From DATBSL01 sp964561785 (lineage in GTDB: Bacteria; Acidobacteriota; Vicinamibacteria; Fen-336): a stretch of 64,000 nucleotides of DNA. Position 1 is the stretch's first letter; every line of letters begins with the position of its first letter. Below, piece after piece: positions 44,506 to 53,003 of this stretch. The translations under genes and the position numbers were made by a program. The stretch lies in contig CAZLRF010000005.1 in assembly GCA_964561785.1 (NCBI GenBank), positions 1-64,000 of the forward strand. Direction: 5' to 3'. The notes under the pieces were generated by a model. It searched no databases and was not told the DNA's origin. It was given only the letters and a program-made list of their open reading frames with translations.

Positions 44506-45858
44506 TCAGGCCCGCCGAGGCTCCCTCCAGCGCCCCCTCGTGAAGTCGGGGAACTCGACCGGAACGTTCCCCCCGGCCACGGACCTCTCGCTCAGGGCCG
44601 AAGGTGCGCTCCAGGCCGCGGCGTCGTAGACGTCCATGTCGGGCGCGAGCCCCTCGCGCAGGCACTGGACGAGCCGCCAGTTCATGACGTAGTCCATGCC
44701 CCCGTGGCCGCCCTGCGCCGCAGGACCGGCCAGCCTCTTCCACAGCGCGTCCTCGAAGCGGTCCTCGATCCCGCCCGGCTCGCGCCCCTCGCGCGGGCGC
44801 AGCTCCCTCCAGCGGTGCTCCTTCTGCCCGTCGAAGAACACGCGCGCCGGGTAGTCGGCGAAGGCGCCCTTCGTGCCCGACACCATGTTGATGCGGCTGT
44901 AGGGCCGGGGGGACACCACGTCGTGCTGGAGGAGCACCGTGCGCCCCCGGGCGGTCCGGAGGAGGCTCGTGTTCATGTCCCCGCAGGCGTAGGTCTCCTG
45001 CCGGCGCGGGTCGTCCCCGGCGAGGGCCCGGTCGCGGTACCCCTGGAGCCCGAGCGACGGCGAGCTCATGGAGACGAGCCGCTCGAAGCGGTCGCCGCGG
45101 TGAACGTCGAGGTACCACGCGACGGGGCCGAGCCCGTGGGTGGGGTAGAGGTTGCCGTCCCGCTTCAGGTGCTCGAGCCGGCGCCACGGGCCGACGTGCT
45201 CGCGGTCGAAGAGCAGCTCGCGCAGGTCGTGGATGTAGGCGCACTCGGCGTGGACCAGCTCGCCCAGCATCCCCTCCCGGACGAGGTTGCGCACGAGCAT
45301 CTCGCTCCAGCCGTAGTTGCAGTTCTCGAGCATCACGCAGTGCCTCCGCGTGCGCTCGGAGGCCTCCACGAGCTGCCAGCACTCCTCGAGGGTCACCGCG
45401 GCCGGCACCTCGACCGCCGCGTGCGCTCCCCCCGCCATCGCCGCGAGCGCCATGGGGACGTGCCACCGCCAGGGCGTCGCGACGTAGACGAGGTCGAGAT
45501 CGTCCCGCCGGCACAGCCTCTCGAAGTCGTGCTCGCCCTTCGCGTAGCCCTCGGGGCGGGGCCGCCCCGCCTTCTCCACCCGGTCCTGGGCCTGCGCCAC
45601 GCGCTCGGGCACCACGTCGCACAGGGCGCGGATCTCGACGCCCTCGATCCCGAGGAGGTCGGCGAGGTGGGAGGGCCCGCGCGACCCGCAGCCCACGAGG
45701 CCGACGCGGACGACGTCCCGCTTCTCGAAGGGGACGCCGATCATGCTGGCGGCGGCGGAAGGGGGCGCCTGGGCGGCGAGGGGCCTCGCCGCCGACACGA
45801 GGGCGGCGCCGGCGGCGGTTCGGAGGACGTCGCGGCGGGAGCGGGGGCGTGCGGGCAT
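44506..45858 (-). CDS. GH109-like Gfo/Idh/MocA oxidoreductase, Tat-exported
   Basis: 450 residues. Tat signal at the N-terminus (SRRDVLRTAAG). NAD-binding Rossmann motif VGCGSRG; VYVATPWRWHVPMA, EVPAAVTLEECW, MLENCNYG and YPTHGLGPVAWYLD match the GH109 group, which includes NAD-dependent alpha-N-acetylgalactosaminidases. Other activities in this superfamily cannot be excluded. ATG 45858 has GGAGG upstream. It follows the sigma-54 activator gene by 14 bases on the same strand. Confidence 0.85.
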   Translation of the reverse strand: MPARPRSRRDVLRTAAGAALVSAARPLAAQAPPSAAASMIGVPFEKRDVVRVGLVGCGSRGPSHLADLLGIEGVEIRALCDVVPERVAQAQDRVEKAGRPRPEGYAKGEHDFERLCRRDDLDLVYVATPWRWHVPMALAAMAGGAHAAVEVPAAVTLEECWQLVEASERTRRHCVMLENCNYGWSEMLVRNLVREGMLGELVHAECAYIHDLRELLFDREHVGPWRRLEHLKRDGNLYPTHGLGPVAWYLDVHRGDRFERLVSMSSPSLGLQGYRDRALAGDDPRRQETYACGDMNTSLLRTARGRTVLLQHDVVSPRPYSRINMVSGTKGAFADYPARVFFDGQKEHRWRELRPREGREPGGIEDRFEDALWKRLAGPAAQGGHGGMDYVMNWRLVQCLREGLAPDMDVYDAAAWSAPSALSERSVAGGNVPVEFPDFTRGRWREPRRA

Positions 45859-45872
45859 GGGACCTCCAGGGT

Positions 45873-47405
45873 TCAGCGGAAGCGGTCGGGGTCGATCCCG
45901 TGCTTGCGCACGGCGTAGCTCACGATCCGCTCGGTGGTGTGGAGCAGCCGCGCCGCCTTCGCCCGGTTGCCGCGGGCGCTCTTGAGCGCGTCGAGGACGA
46001 GGTCTTTCTCGTAGGCGTCGAGCGCCTCCCGTAGGGACTGGCGCGGGAGCGTCCCCGAGACCTCGGCCGTCTGCAGGGTGGGAGGCAGGTGGTGGGCGTG
46101 GATCGCGCCCCCCTCGCACACCAGCACCGCCCGCTCGATGCAGTTCTCGAGCTCGCGCACGTTGCCGGGCCAGTGGTAGCTCATCAGCATGTCGATGGCC
46201 GAGGTGGCGATGCGGCGCACGTCCTTGCCGTGGGCGGCGGCGTGCTTCTCCACGAAGTGGTCGGCGAGGAGGGGGATGTCGGTCTTCCTCTCGCGCAGCG
46301 GCGGCAGCCAGATCGAGTACACGTTGAGGCGGTAGTAGAGGTCCTCGCGGAAAGCGCCCTCCTTGACCGCCGCCTCGAGGTCCTTGTTGGTCGCGGCGAT
46401 CACCCGCACGTTGACCTTGATCGGCTGGACCCCGCCGAGCCGCTCGACCTCCCGCTCCTGGAGCACGCGCAGCAGCTTCACCTGCGTCGAGGGGGTGAGC
46501 TCGCCGATCTCGTCGAGGAAGATCGTGCCGCCCTGGGCGAGCTCGAAGCGCCCCTTCTTCTGCGCCCGGGCGTCGGTGAACGCCCCGGGCTCGTAGCCGA
46601 ACAGCTCCGACTCGACGAGGCTCTCGGGCAGCGCCGCGCAGCTGACCTTCACGAACGGCTTCTTCGCCCGGGGCGACGAGTAGTGGACGGCGTGGGCCAC
46701 GAGCTCCTTGCCGGTGCCGGACTCGCCGCGGAGGAGGACCGTGGTGCTGGCCGGGGCCACCTGGGCCACCTGCTCGTAGACCGCCTGCATCGGGCGGCTC
46801 GAGCCGACGAGGTTGCGCAGGTCGTACCGCGCGGAGAGCTCGCGGCGCAGCTTGGTGTTCTCGTCGAGCAGGCGGCGCCTCTCGGCCTCGACGAGGTTGT
46901 GGACGCGCACCGCCTGGCCGACCATCGAGCCCACGAGCCCGAAGAACTTCGTCTCCTGGTCGTAGGCGCGGTCCTTCTGGAACGGCAGGGCCGCGCCGAG
47001 CGCCCCCACCGTGCGGTGCTCGGCCCGGATCGGCACGCACACGAACGACATCTCGTCCCGTCCCGACCGGCGGAAAGCGCCCGAGCGGTCGAGGAAGAGC
47101 GGCTCGCGGCTGACCTGCGGCACAACCACCGGCCGCCCGCTCTGCGCCACCCGGCCGACGATGCCCTCCCCGAGACGGTAGCGCGTGCTCCGGCTCGCGG
47201 CGCCCGCCCCGCTCGCCGCCTCGACGGCGAGGTCCCCCGCCGTCTCGTCCCGCAGGACGATGATGCCGGAGACCGTGCCCCGGCTCTCCTCGAGGATGGC
47301 GAGGGTCCGCTGGAGGGCCGAGCGCAGGTTCAGCGTGCCGCCGAGGGTCTGGCTGACCTCCAGCAGGTCGGAGAGCTGGCGGGGGTCGGGGCGGCGGGGG
47401 GGCAC
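45873..47405 (-). CDS. Sigma-54-dependent transcriptional activator (GAF-AAA-Fis)
   Basis: 510 residues. GAF sensor domain (about 20-170), AAA+ domain with Walker A GESGTGKE, Walker B GGTIFLDEIGE, and the RNA-polymerase-contact loop written GAFTDA rather than GAFTGA, and a Fis-type helix-turn-helix at the C-terminus (NRAKAARLLHTT). It resembles NifA in layout. The GTG start at 47405 is preceded by CATAAT six bases upstream, so the message may be leaderless. Probably controls the GH109-like gene 14 bases downstream, among others (inference). Confidence 0.92.
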   Translation of the reverse strand: MPPRRPDPRQLSDLLEVSQTLGGTLNLRSALQRTLAILEESRGTVSGIIVLRDETAGDLAVEAASGAGAASRSTRYRLGEGIVGRVAQSGRPVVVPQVSREPLFLDRSGAFRRSGRDEMSFVCVPIRAEHRTVGALGAALPFQKDRAYDQETKFFGLVGSMVGQAVRVHNLVEAERRRLLDENTKLRRELSARYDLRNLVGSSRPMQAVYEQVAQVAPASTTVLLRGESGTGKELVAHAVHYSSPRAKKPFVKVSCAALPESLVESELFGYEPGAFTDARAQKKGRFELAQGGTIFLDEIGELTPSTQVKLLRVLQEREVERLGGVQPIKVNVRVIAATNKDLEAAVKEGAFREDLYYRLNVYSIWLPPLRERKTDIPLLADHFVEKHAAAHGKDVRRIATSAIDMLMSYHWPGNVRELENCIERAVLVCEGGAIHAHHLPPTLQTAEVSGTLPRQSLREALDAYEKDLVLDALKSARGNRAKAARLLHTTERIVSYAVRKHGIDPDRFR

Positions 47406-47471
47406 GGCGGGATTATGACAGGCTTGTCGGCCTCGCGAGCCGAGACCACAAACTTGTCGTCCCGGGATCGC

Positions 47472-48512
47472 CTACGGGCCGAGGGAGACGCCGAAGCGGG
47501 GCGAGGACGCCGCGGCGGCGGAGCGGGGGCGGGAGATGGCCTTCCACCACCCCTGGGCCAGCACCTGGTAGCCGGCGTCGTTCGGGTGGACGTCGTCGGC
47601 GAACAGCGAGGGCAGGTTGCCGGTCGCCTTGAACTCGGCGTTGAGGTCGGCGAGAAGGACCTGCTTCTGCTGGGCGAGGACCTTGATCCTCGCGTTCATG
47701 TCGTCGTACCAGGCGTTGCGGCCGGCGGGCACGAGGTTGGGATTGCCCGGGATGATCGTCCCCAGGACCGGCAGGCTGTCCCAGTCCCTCACCTGGTCCA
47801 CGATCGAGGAGAGCGCCTCGATCGTGAAGCACGCGGAGGGCCCCTGGTTCTGGCAGGTCTGGTCCTGCCAGTCGTTGGTGCCGAGCAGGATGAGGGTGTA
47901 GGCCGGGTCGTGGTCCCGCAGCGTCCGCCGGGTCACCTCCTCGGTCTCGATGCTGCTGTCCCCCGAGCGTCCCCTCAGCACCACCTCGGCCCGGCCGAAG
48001 TGGGCGCCCAGGAGGTTCTGGAGCTTGATCCCGTAGCCGCGGCGGTCGCTCGAGCCCTCCCCGAGGGTGATGCTGTCCCCGAGGCCCAGGTAGAGGTTCG
48101 GCTTGTTGCCGCCGATGGGCAGCGTGAGCGGGATCCGGACCTCGCTGGTCCCCGGCACCTGCACCGGCAGGGCGGGCCCGGCCTGGTAGTACGCGGGCAG
48201 GCTGTCCGGGCGCACGCTGACGCTCTGCGCTCCCTCGCGGATGCCCGTCACCACGGCCACCCCCGTGCCCGGCGCGCTCGTTCCCCGGCCCGTACCGACC
48301 AGCACCTCGACGCCGGGCACGCGGGCCCCCTCGCTCGCGTCGAGCTGTCCGTTGCCGTTCTGGTCGTAGAAGACGGTCGCGTTCAGCGAGTAGGTGGGGA
48401 CCGCGGTCGCGCTCGGGCCGCCGGGGGTCGAGGATCCTCCGCCGCAGGCCGCGGCCGCGAGGCCGGCCGCGAGAGCAGACGAACGCAGGAGGCGCTGGGT
48501 GGGCTTTCTCAT
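47472..48512 (-). CDS. SGNH/GDSL hydrolase lipoprotein
   Basis: 346 residues, lipobox LAAAAC then Gly/Ser/Pro linker. Next is a SdrD_B-like beta segment with the Ca-binding-like FYDQNGNGQLDASEGARV, followed by an SGNH hydrolase domain: GLGDSITLG (block I), Gly and Asn in LLGTNDW, and DVHPNDAGY (block V Asp-His). Likely an outer-membrane or surface esterase. Start at ATG 48512 rather than 48533 puts the lipobox at the usual distance. Confidence 0.88.
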   Translation of the reverse strand: MRKPTQRLLRSSALAAGLAAAACGGGSSTPGGPSATAVPTYSLNATVFYDQNGNGQLDASEGARVPGVEVLVGTGRGTSAPGTGVAVVTGIREGAQSVSVRPDSLPAYYQAGPALPVQVPGTSEVRIPLTLPIGGNKPNLYLGLGDSITLGEGSSDRRGYGIKLQNLLGAHFGRAEVVLRGRSGDSSIETEEVTRRTLRDHDPAYTLILLGTNDWQDQTCQNQGPSACFTIEALSSIVDQVRDWDSLPVLGTIIPGNPNLVPAGRNAWYDDMNARIKVLAQQKQVLLADLNAEFKATGNLPSLFADDVHPNDAGYQVLAQGWWKAISRPRSAAAASSPRFGVSLGP

Positions 48513-48569
48513 GCCAAACAACGAGGTTAGCACACCGCGAGGCGGACCGAGGGGCGGGGTCAGCCCGTT

Positions 48570-49697
48570 TCAGTCCGCGGGCGAGAGGAGCGCCTCGGCC
48601 TCGGTCGGGTCGAGGAAGCGCACGCCCACGTCGTAGGCCGGTTCGGCCTCGCCCGGCACCTGCTCGACCCGGACGACCTCCCCGCGCAGCGTCACCGCCT
48701 GCTTGTCCGGTCGGTCGATGCTCAGGCGCACCGCGCTGCCCACCGCCACCGCTTCGCGCAGGCTCACGAGCAGGCCTCCGTCGGAGACGTTCTTCACCGC
48801 CGCCCGCGCGCGGCCGTCGATCGTCACGTCGCGGGGGGAGGCGAGCCGCCTGAAGCGCCGGCGCTCTCCCTGCGGGAGCAGGATGCGGTTCTTGCCCGCC
48901 GCCTTCGCCCCGTAGAGGCCCGCGTCGGCCTTCACGACGAGGTCGGCCGGGGTCGCCGCGTCGTCGGGGAACAGCGCGATGCCCCCCGAGACCGTGACCG
49001 GGGGCCTCCCGCCCCCGAGCCGCGCCTCGATCCGGCTGCGGATGCGCTCCGCGACCACGAACGCGCCGAGGCGGGACGTGTCGGGCAGGAGGACCGCGAA
49101 CTCCTCGCCCCCGTAGCGCGCGGCCACGTCGATCTCCCGCACGCTGTCGCGCACGACGGCCGCCGCCTGCATGAGCACCCGGTCGCCCTCGACGTGCCCC
49201 CGCTCGTCGTTGACGCGCTTGAAGTCGTCGAGGTCGAGGAGGAGGAGAGCGGCCCGCAGGGCGTGCCTCTTCGAGCGCAGCAGCTCCTGGCGCAGCGCCT
49301 GCATGAAGTAGGCGTGGTTGTACAGGCCGGTGAGCCCGTCGCTCACCGCGGAGCGCTGGGTCTGCTCGAAGATCGCGATCTCGATCACCTTGGGGTTGCG
49401 CAGCTCGCGGCCGACGTTGACGAAGTAGTCGAGCATGGCGACCCGCAGCCCCGGGTCGCGGCCGAGGGCCGCGCGCATCGCGTCGCGGTGGGCGACGAGA
49501 CGTTTCCAGTGGCGCGCCGCCTGGCGCTCGGTGAAGTCGAGGTGGGTCAGGAGGTAGAGGAGCGGCGCGTACAGCGGCTCGCCCGGCGTGCGCCGGCGCT
49601 CGAACTCGGCGAGGAGCGCCTCCTCGCGGCCGGGGCCGGCCTCCAGGAGCTCGAGGAGCGACTGGCGGAAGTGGAGTGAGTCGGGCGAGCCCTTCAC
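48570..49697 (-). CDS. Diguanylate cyclase with C-terminal PilZ domain
   Basis: 375 residues, cytoplasmic. Helical N-terminal region of about 120 residues, GGDEF domain with active-site GGEEF and an inhibitory RxxD site (REID) five residues before it, then a PilZ domain with RRRFRR and NVSDGGL, the c-di-GMP-binding pair. It can therefore make c-di-GMP, be inhibited by it, and bind it again at PilZ. Possible targets are not shown by the neighbours. Confidence 0.92.
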   Translation of the reverse strand: MKGSPDSLHFRQSLLELLEAGPGREEALLAEFERRRTPGEPLYAPLLYLLTHLDFTERQAARHWKRLVAHRDAMRAALGRDPGLRVAMLDYFVNVGRELRNPKVIEIAIFEQTQRSAVSDGLTGLYNHAYFMQALRQELLRSKRHALRAALLLLDLDDFKRVNDERGHVEGDRVLMQAAAVVRDSVREIDVAARYGGEEFAVLLPDTSRLGAFVVAERIRSRIEARLGGGRPPVTVSGGIALFPDDAATPADLVVKADAGLYGAKAAGKNRILLPQGERRRFRRLASPRDVTIDGRARAAVKNVSDGGLLVSLREAVAVGSAVRLSIDRPDKQAVTLRGEVVRVEQVPGEAEPAYDVGVRFLDPTEAEALLSPAD

Positions 49698-49785
49698 GTG
49701 GTGTCGGCGGTTCGAGAGTCGCGCGGCAAGGGAGACTGTATGATACCCGTGCCGTCCTGTCCATGCCTCTTTGCGGAGCCTTCTC

Positions 49786-50496
49786 GTGATCGAGGTCTCG
49801 CTTTTCGCGCTGCTCCTAGCCGCCCCGCCCGCCCCCGCGGTCGGGCTCGAGTTCGAGCAGACGACCGTCGTGCGCCCCGCGGGCGTCGCCGCGGGTCCCG
49901 GCGTCCGCTCGCGCGCGTTTCACTCCGGCCGCCGGCTGCGGCTCGAGGCCGGCGACGATCCGGGCGGACCCGCGCTCGTGCTCCTCCTCGACGAGGGCCG
50001 GGCCTTTCGCCTCGACCCCGAAGCCCGCGTCGCGGTGCCGATCGACGCGGCTCGCCTTCGCGCACGCTCGCACGAGGACGCGGCGGTCGCGGCGGCGCTC
50101 CTCGGGGGCGGGGCCGAGATGCGCCGCTCCGAGCTCGAGGGCCGGCGCACGATCGCGGGGCACGATTGCCGCGGCTTCCGTCTTCGGGGGCGGCAGGCCA
50201 CGGTCGAGGTCTGGGTGGCCGAGGACGTGCCGGGGGGGGCGGCGGTGTTCGCCGACTTCCTCGCGTGGTCCGGCGCGGCGCAGGCCCTGGGCGGCCTCGT
50301 CGCCGCGATTCGCGAGCTGCCGGGCTTCCCCCTCGAGACGCGCACGCGCGCGAGCGTCCTCGGGGAGACCCAGGAGACCGTCTCCACCGTGACCCGGATC
50401 CGCGTCGGCCCCCTGCCCGACGCCCTCTTCGAGGTGCCCGCGGGCTGGCGTCTCGTCGAGGAGCCCTCTCCCTCGCCCGCGGAGGCCCCTCGATGA
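49786..50496 (+). CDS. DUF4412-like secreted protein
   Basis: 236 residues from GTG 49786 (GGAG upstream), signal peptide VSLFALLLAAPPAPA. VWVAEDVPGG and the DCRGFRLRG segment resemble DUF4412, a beta-rich periplasmic domain of unknown function. An in-frame TTG at 49771 is possible but lacks a ribosome site. Coupled by ATGA to the holin-like protein gene. TATGAT at 49739-49744 may be its -10 box. Confidence 0.7.
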   Translation: MIEVSLFALLLAAPPAPAVGLEFEQTTVVRPAGVAAGPGVRSRAFHSGRRLRLEAGDDPGGPALVLLLDEGRAFRLDPEARVAVPIDAARLRARSHEDAAVAAALLGGGAEMRRSELEGRRTIAGHDCRGFRLRGRQATVEVWVAEDVPGGAAVFADFLAWSGAAQALGGLVAAIRELPGFPLETRTRASVLGETQETVSTVTRIRVGPLPDALFEVPAGWRLVEEPSPSPAEAPR

Positions 50497-50849
50497 AGAT
50501 CCTCCTCTCGGTCCTCGCGAACGCCGTCGCCCTCTACGCCGCCGCCTTCGTGGTGGACAAGATCGAGTTCACCGGCGGCTGGGGCGAGCTGCTCGTCGCG
50601 GCGGCGATCTTCGGCCTGCTGAACCTGGTCGTCCGCCCGATCGCCCTCTTCCTCTCCCTGCCCGCCCTGCTGCTGACGCTCGGCCTGTTCTACTTCGTCC
50701 TCAACGGCCTGCTGCTGTGGGGCTTCTCGAAGCTGATGCCGAGCTACCACGTGCCCGGGCTGTGGGAGGGCATCCTCGGCAGCCTCGTGATCATGGTCGT
50801 GAACTGGGTCCTCGGCGGCCTCTTCGGCGGGAAGGCCAAGAAGGGGTAG
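50493..50849 (+). CDS. Phage holin family 4-like membrane protein
   Basis: 118 residues with four hydrophobic helices; ILLSVLANAVALYAAAFVVD and AAIFGLLNLVVRPI are typical of the family called phage holin superfamily IV, which is widespread on bacterial chromosomes and not a sign of a prophage. No phage gene is nearby. Function unknown. Confidence 0.9.
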   Translation: MKILLSVLANAVALYAAAFVVDKIEFTGGWGELLVAAAIFGLLNLVVRPIALFLSLPALLLTLGLFYFVLNGLLLWGFSKLMPSYHVPGLWEGILGSLVIMVVNWVLGGLFGGKAKKG

Positions 50850-50861
50850 CCGGCCGGCCCT

Positions 50862-51506
50862 TCAGGCCGGGACGCCCTTCGCCACGAGCGCGAGCACCTC
50901 GTCCGTCGTGCGGGCGCGCTCGAGGATCGCGAGGTCCTCGGGCCCGATCTTCCCCCGCCGCAGGAGCGAGGAGGACAGCCACCCGAGCAGCCCCTCCCAG
51001 AACTCGTCGTCGCCGGCGAGGATCACGGGAAAGGCCGGCACCTTGCGCGTCTGAACGAGGGTCAGCGCCTCGAACAGCTCGTCGAGCGTGCCGAAGCCCC
51101 CGGGCAGGATCACGAAGGCCTTGGTGTACTTCACGAACATGACCTTGCGCACGAAGAAGTAGCGGAAGCTCACCACGCGCCGCAGGTACGGGTTGGGCTT
51201 CTCCTCGTGCGGCAGCTCGATGCAGGCGCCGATCGTCTCCCCGCCCGCCTCGAAGGCCCCCTTGCTGACCGCCTCCATGTCGCCGGGGCCCCCCCCGGTG
51301 AGGACGGCGTGCCCCGCCTTCGCGAGCGCCCGGCCGAGCTCCTCCGCCCGGCGGTAGTCGGGGTCGCCGGGGCGCGAGCGGGCCGAGCCGAACACGGTCA
51401 CGGCCTTGGGGATGCGGGAGAGGGTCTCGAAGCCCTCCACGAACTCCGCCATGATGCGGAAGACCCGCCACGTGTCCTCGGTCGTGAAGTCCGGTCGATC
51501 GTCCAA
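50862..51506 (-). CDS. LOG-family protein (cytokinin-activating phosphoribohydrolase type)
   Basis: 214 residues. VTVFGSARSRPGDPDY, TGGGPGDMEAVSKGA and the PGGFGTLDE motif mark the TIGR00730/LOG group, which hydrolyses nucleotide ribose-phosphate bonds. TTG 51506 is chosen because GAAGGAG lies seven bases upstream; longer in-frame extensions run into Pro-rich low-complexity sequence with no homology. Convergent with the holin-like gene, divergent from the sigma factor. Confidence 0.88.
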   Translation of the reverse strand: MDDRPDFTTEDTWRVFRIMAEFVEGFETLSRIPKAVTVFGSARSRPGDPDYRRAEELGRALAKAGHAVLTGGGPGDMEAVSKGAFEAGGETIGACIELPHEEKPNPYLRRVVSFRYFFVRKVMFVKYTKAFVILPGGFGTLDELFEALTLVQTRKVPAFPVILAGDDEFWEGLLGWLSSSLLRRGKIGPEDLAILERARTTDEVLALVAKGVPA

Positions 51507-51615
51507 GGGGCTCTCCTTCAATGGGATCGGGATTATGAGGGGTGGCCGCGGGCATGGCAACGCACCCCTGGGACGGGGAACCCCGGGGCCCGGCGGGGCG
51601 TTACCGCTGGGGAGG

Positions 51616-52212
51616 ATGAATGCCGAGGGGTCGGAGGGCCGGCTGCGCTCGGGCGCGGGGGGCGATCGTGAGCTCATGGCGAGGCTCGCCGCCGGCGACC
51701 GGGAGGCCCTCGCCCCGCTCATGGAGCGCCACCACCGAAGGCTCTACCGGATCGCCCTCGGCTACCTGCGCCACCCCGACGACGCCCTCGAGATCGTCCA
51801 GGAGGCGTTCGTGAAGGCCTTCGTGTCGGCCGCCCGGTGGGACGGCTCGGACGAGGCCGGCCCCTGGCTCTCACGCATCACGGTGAACCTCTCGATCGAC
51901 CGTTGGCGCCGCAACCGCCGCCGGGCGCAGACCTTCTCGCCCCTCGCGGAGAGCGACCACGTCGCCACCCTCGCCGACCTCGGCCCCTCGCCCGACCGGC
52001 GGGTGCAGGGGCGGGAAGCGGGCGAGCGGGTCGCCCTCGCCCTGCGGGTCCTGCCCGAGCGCCAGCGCGCGGTGGTCGTGCTGAGGCACTATCAGGACAT
52101 GAGCCTCGAGGACATCGCGCGGACCCTCGACATGAGCCTCGGCACCGTCAAGAGCAGCCTGCACCGCGCCCTCTCGCGAATGCGCGAGGCCCTCGCCGGA
52201 GGCCGGGCGTGA
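51616..52212 (+). CDS. ECF sigma factor (RpoE-like)
   Basis: 198 residues. Region 2: LYRIALGYLRHPDDALEIVQEAFVKAF; region 4: ERQRAVVVLRHYQDMSLEDIA and MSLGTVKSSLHRALSRMRE. The start at ATG 51616 has GGGGAGG directly against it, an unusually short spacing, so ATG 51676 is an alternative. Coupled to its anti-sigma factor by GTGA; probably controls this operon. Confidence 0.92.
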   Translation: MNAEGSEGRLRSGAGGDRELMARLAAGDREALAPLMERHHRRLYRIALGYLRHPDDALEIVQEAFVKAFVSAARWDGSDEAGPWLSRITVNLSIDRWRRNRRRAQTFSPLAESDHVATLADLGPSPDRRVQGREAGERVALALRVLPERQRAVVVLRHYQDMSLEDIARTLDMSLGTVKSSLHRALSRMREALAGGRA

Positions 52213-53003
52213 TCCTCGACCGCCTGCTCGCCCCCGCGAGGCACGCCCGCCGGCGCCGCCTGGTGAGCCTGCTCGCCGCCTCCGCTCTCGACGGCGAGGA
52301 GCGCGCGGAAGCGCTCGACCACCTCGGGGACTGCCCCCGCTGCCGCGAGGAGCACGCCGAGATCGCGGCGGTGGTCGCGGCGATGGAGGCGGACCCGGTG
52401 CGCGAGGCGGAGCCGCCCGTCCCCCTCGCCGTCCTCGTGAAGCGGGTCGAGCGCGAGGTCGAGGGCGCGGTCGCGCCCGCCGGGCGGCCGCGGTGGTGGC
52501 TCGTGCCCGTGGCGGCGGCCGCGCTGGCCGCGGCGGTCCTCGTGCCCTCCCTCGTCTCGCGGCTGCGGCCCGCTCCCGGGGCCGCCCGGGCCGAGATCCC
52601 GCCGGCGGACGCCAGCCCCCTGCTCACGGAGGACGCCCTCGCGCGCATCGAGCGCAACCTCGCCCGGGAGCACGCCGCCCGCTACCTCAGCGAGGCGAGC
52701 GAGGTCCTGGTGTCGGTGGCGGCCTCGGGTACGGGCGGCGAGGGGGACGAGCCGCTCGACGTCGGCGCGGCGCCGCAGCGCAGCCGCACCCTGCTCGAGC
52801 GTCGCGCCCTCGTCGTCCGGCAGGGGGGCGAGGCGGTCGCGAGCGCCCGCGGCGTGCTCGACGAGGTGGAGCTGGCCCTGCGGGAGGTGGCGGATCTGCC
52901 CTCCCGGGCGAGGCGGGAAGACGTGGAGCGGCTGCGGGGCGAGGTCGAGCGGCGACAGCTGCTCATGCGCATCCGGCTCATGACGAGGGAGCTCGAGGGA
53001 TGA
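52209..53003 (+). CDS. Anti-sigma factor with zinc-finger-like N-terminus
   Basis: 264 residues from GTG 52209. N-terminal anti-sigma domain with HLGDCPRCREEH (the ZAS-like HxxxCxxC), a membrane helix near residues 97-117, then an extracytoplasmic coiled-coil-rich part (VERLRGEVERRQLLMRIR). It should hold the ECF sigma factor at the membrane until signalled. Coupled by ATGA to the next gene, so the cell-envelope-facing partner is likely there. Confidence 0.88.
   Translation: MILDRLLAPARHARRRRLVSLLAASALDGEERAEALDHLGDCPRCREEHAEIAAVVAAMEADPVREAEPPVPLAVLVKRVEREVEGAVAPAGRPRWWLVPVAAAALAAAVLVPSLVSRLRPAPGAARAEIPPADASPLLTEDALARIERNLAREHAARYLSEASEVLVSVAASGTGGEGDEPLDVGAAPQRSRTLLERRALVVRQGGEAVASARGVLDEVELALREVADLPSRARREDVERLRGEVERRQLLMRIRLMTRELEG

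Noticed and set aside
50493..50849. Prophage signal from a holin-like protein
   Set aside because: This family is common on chromosomes and there is no integrase, capsid, tail or lysin gene anywhere in the window.
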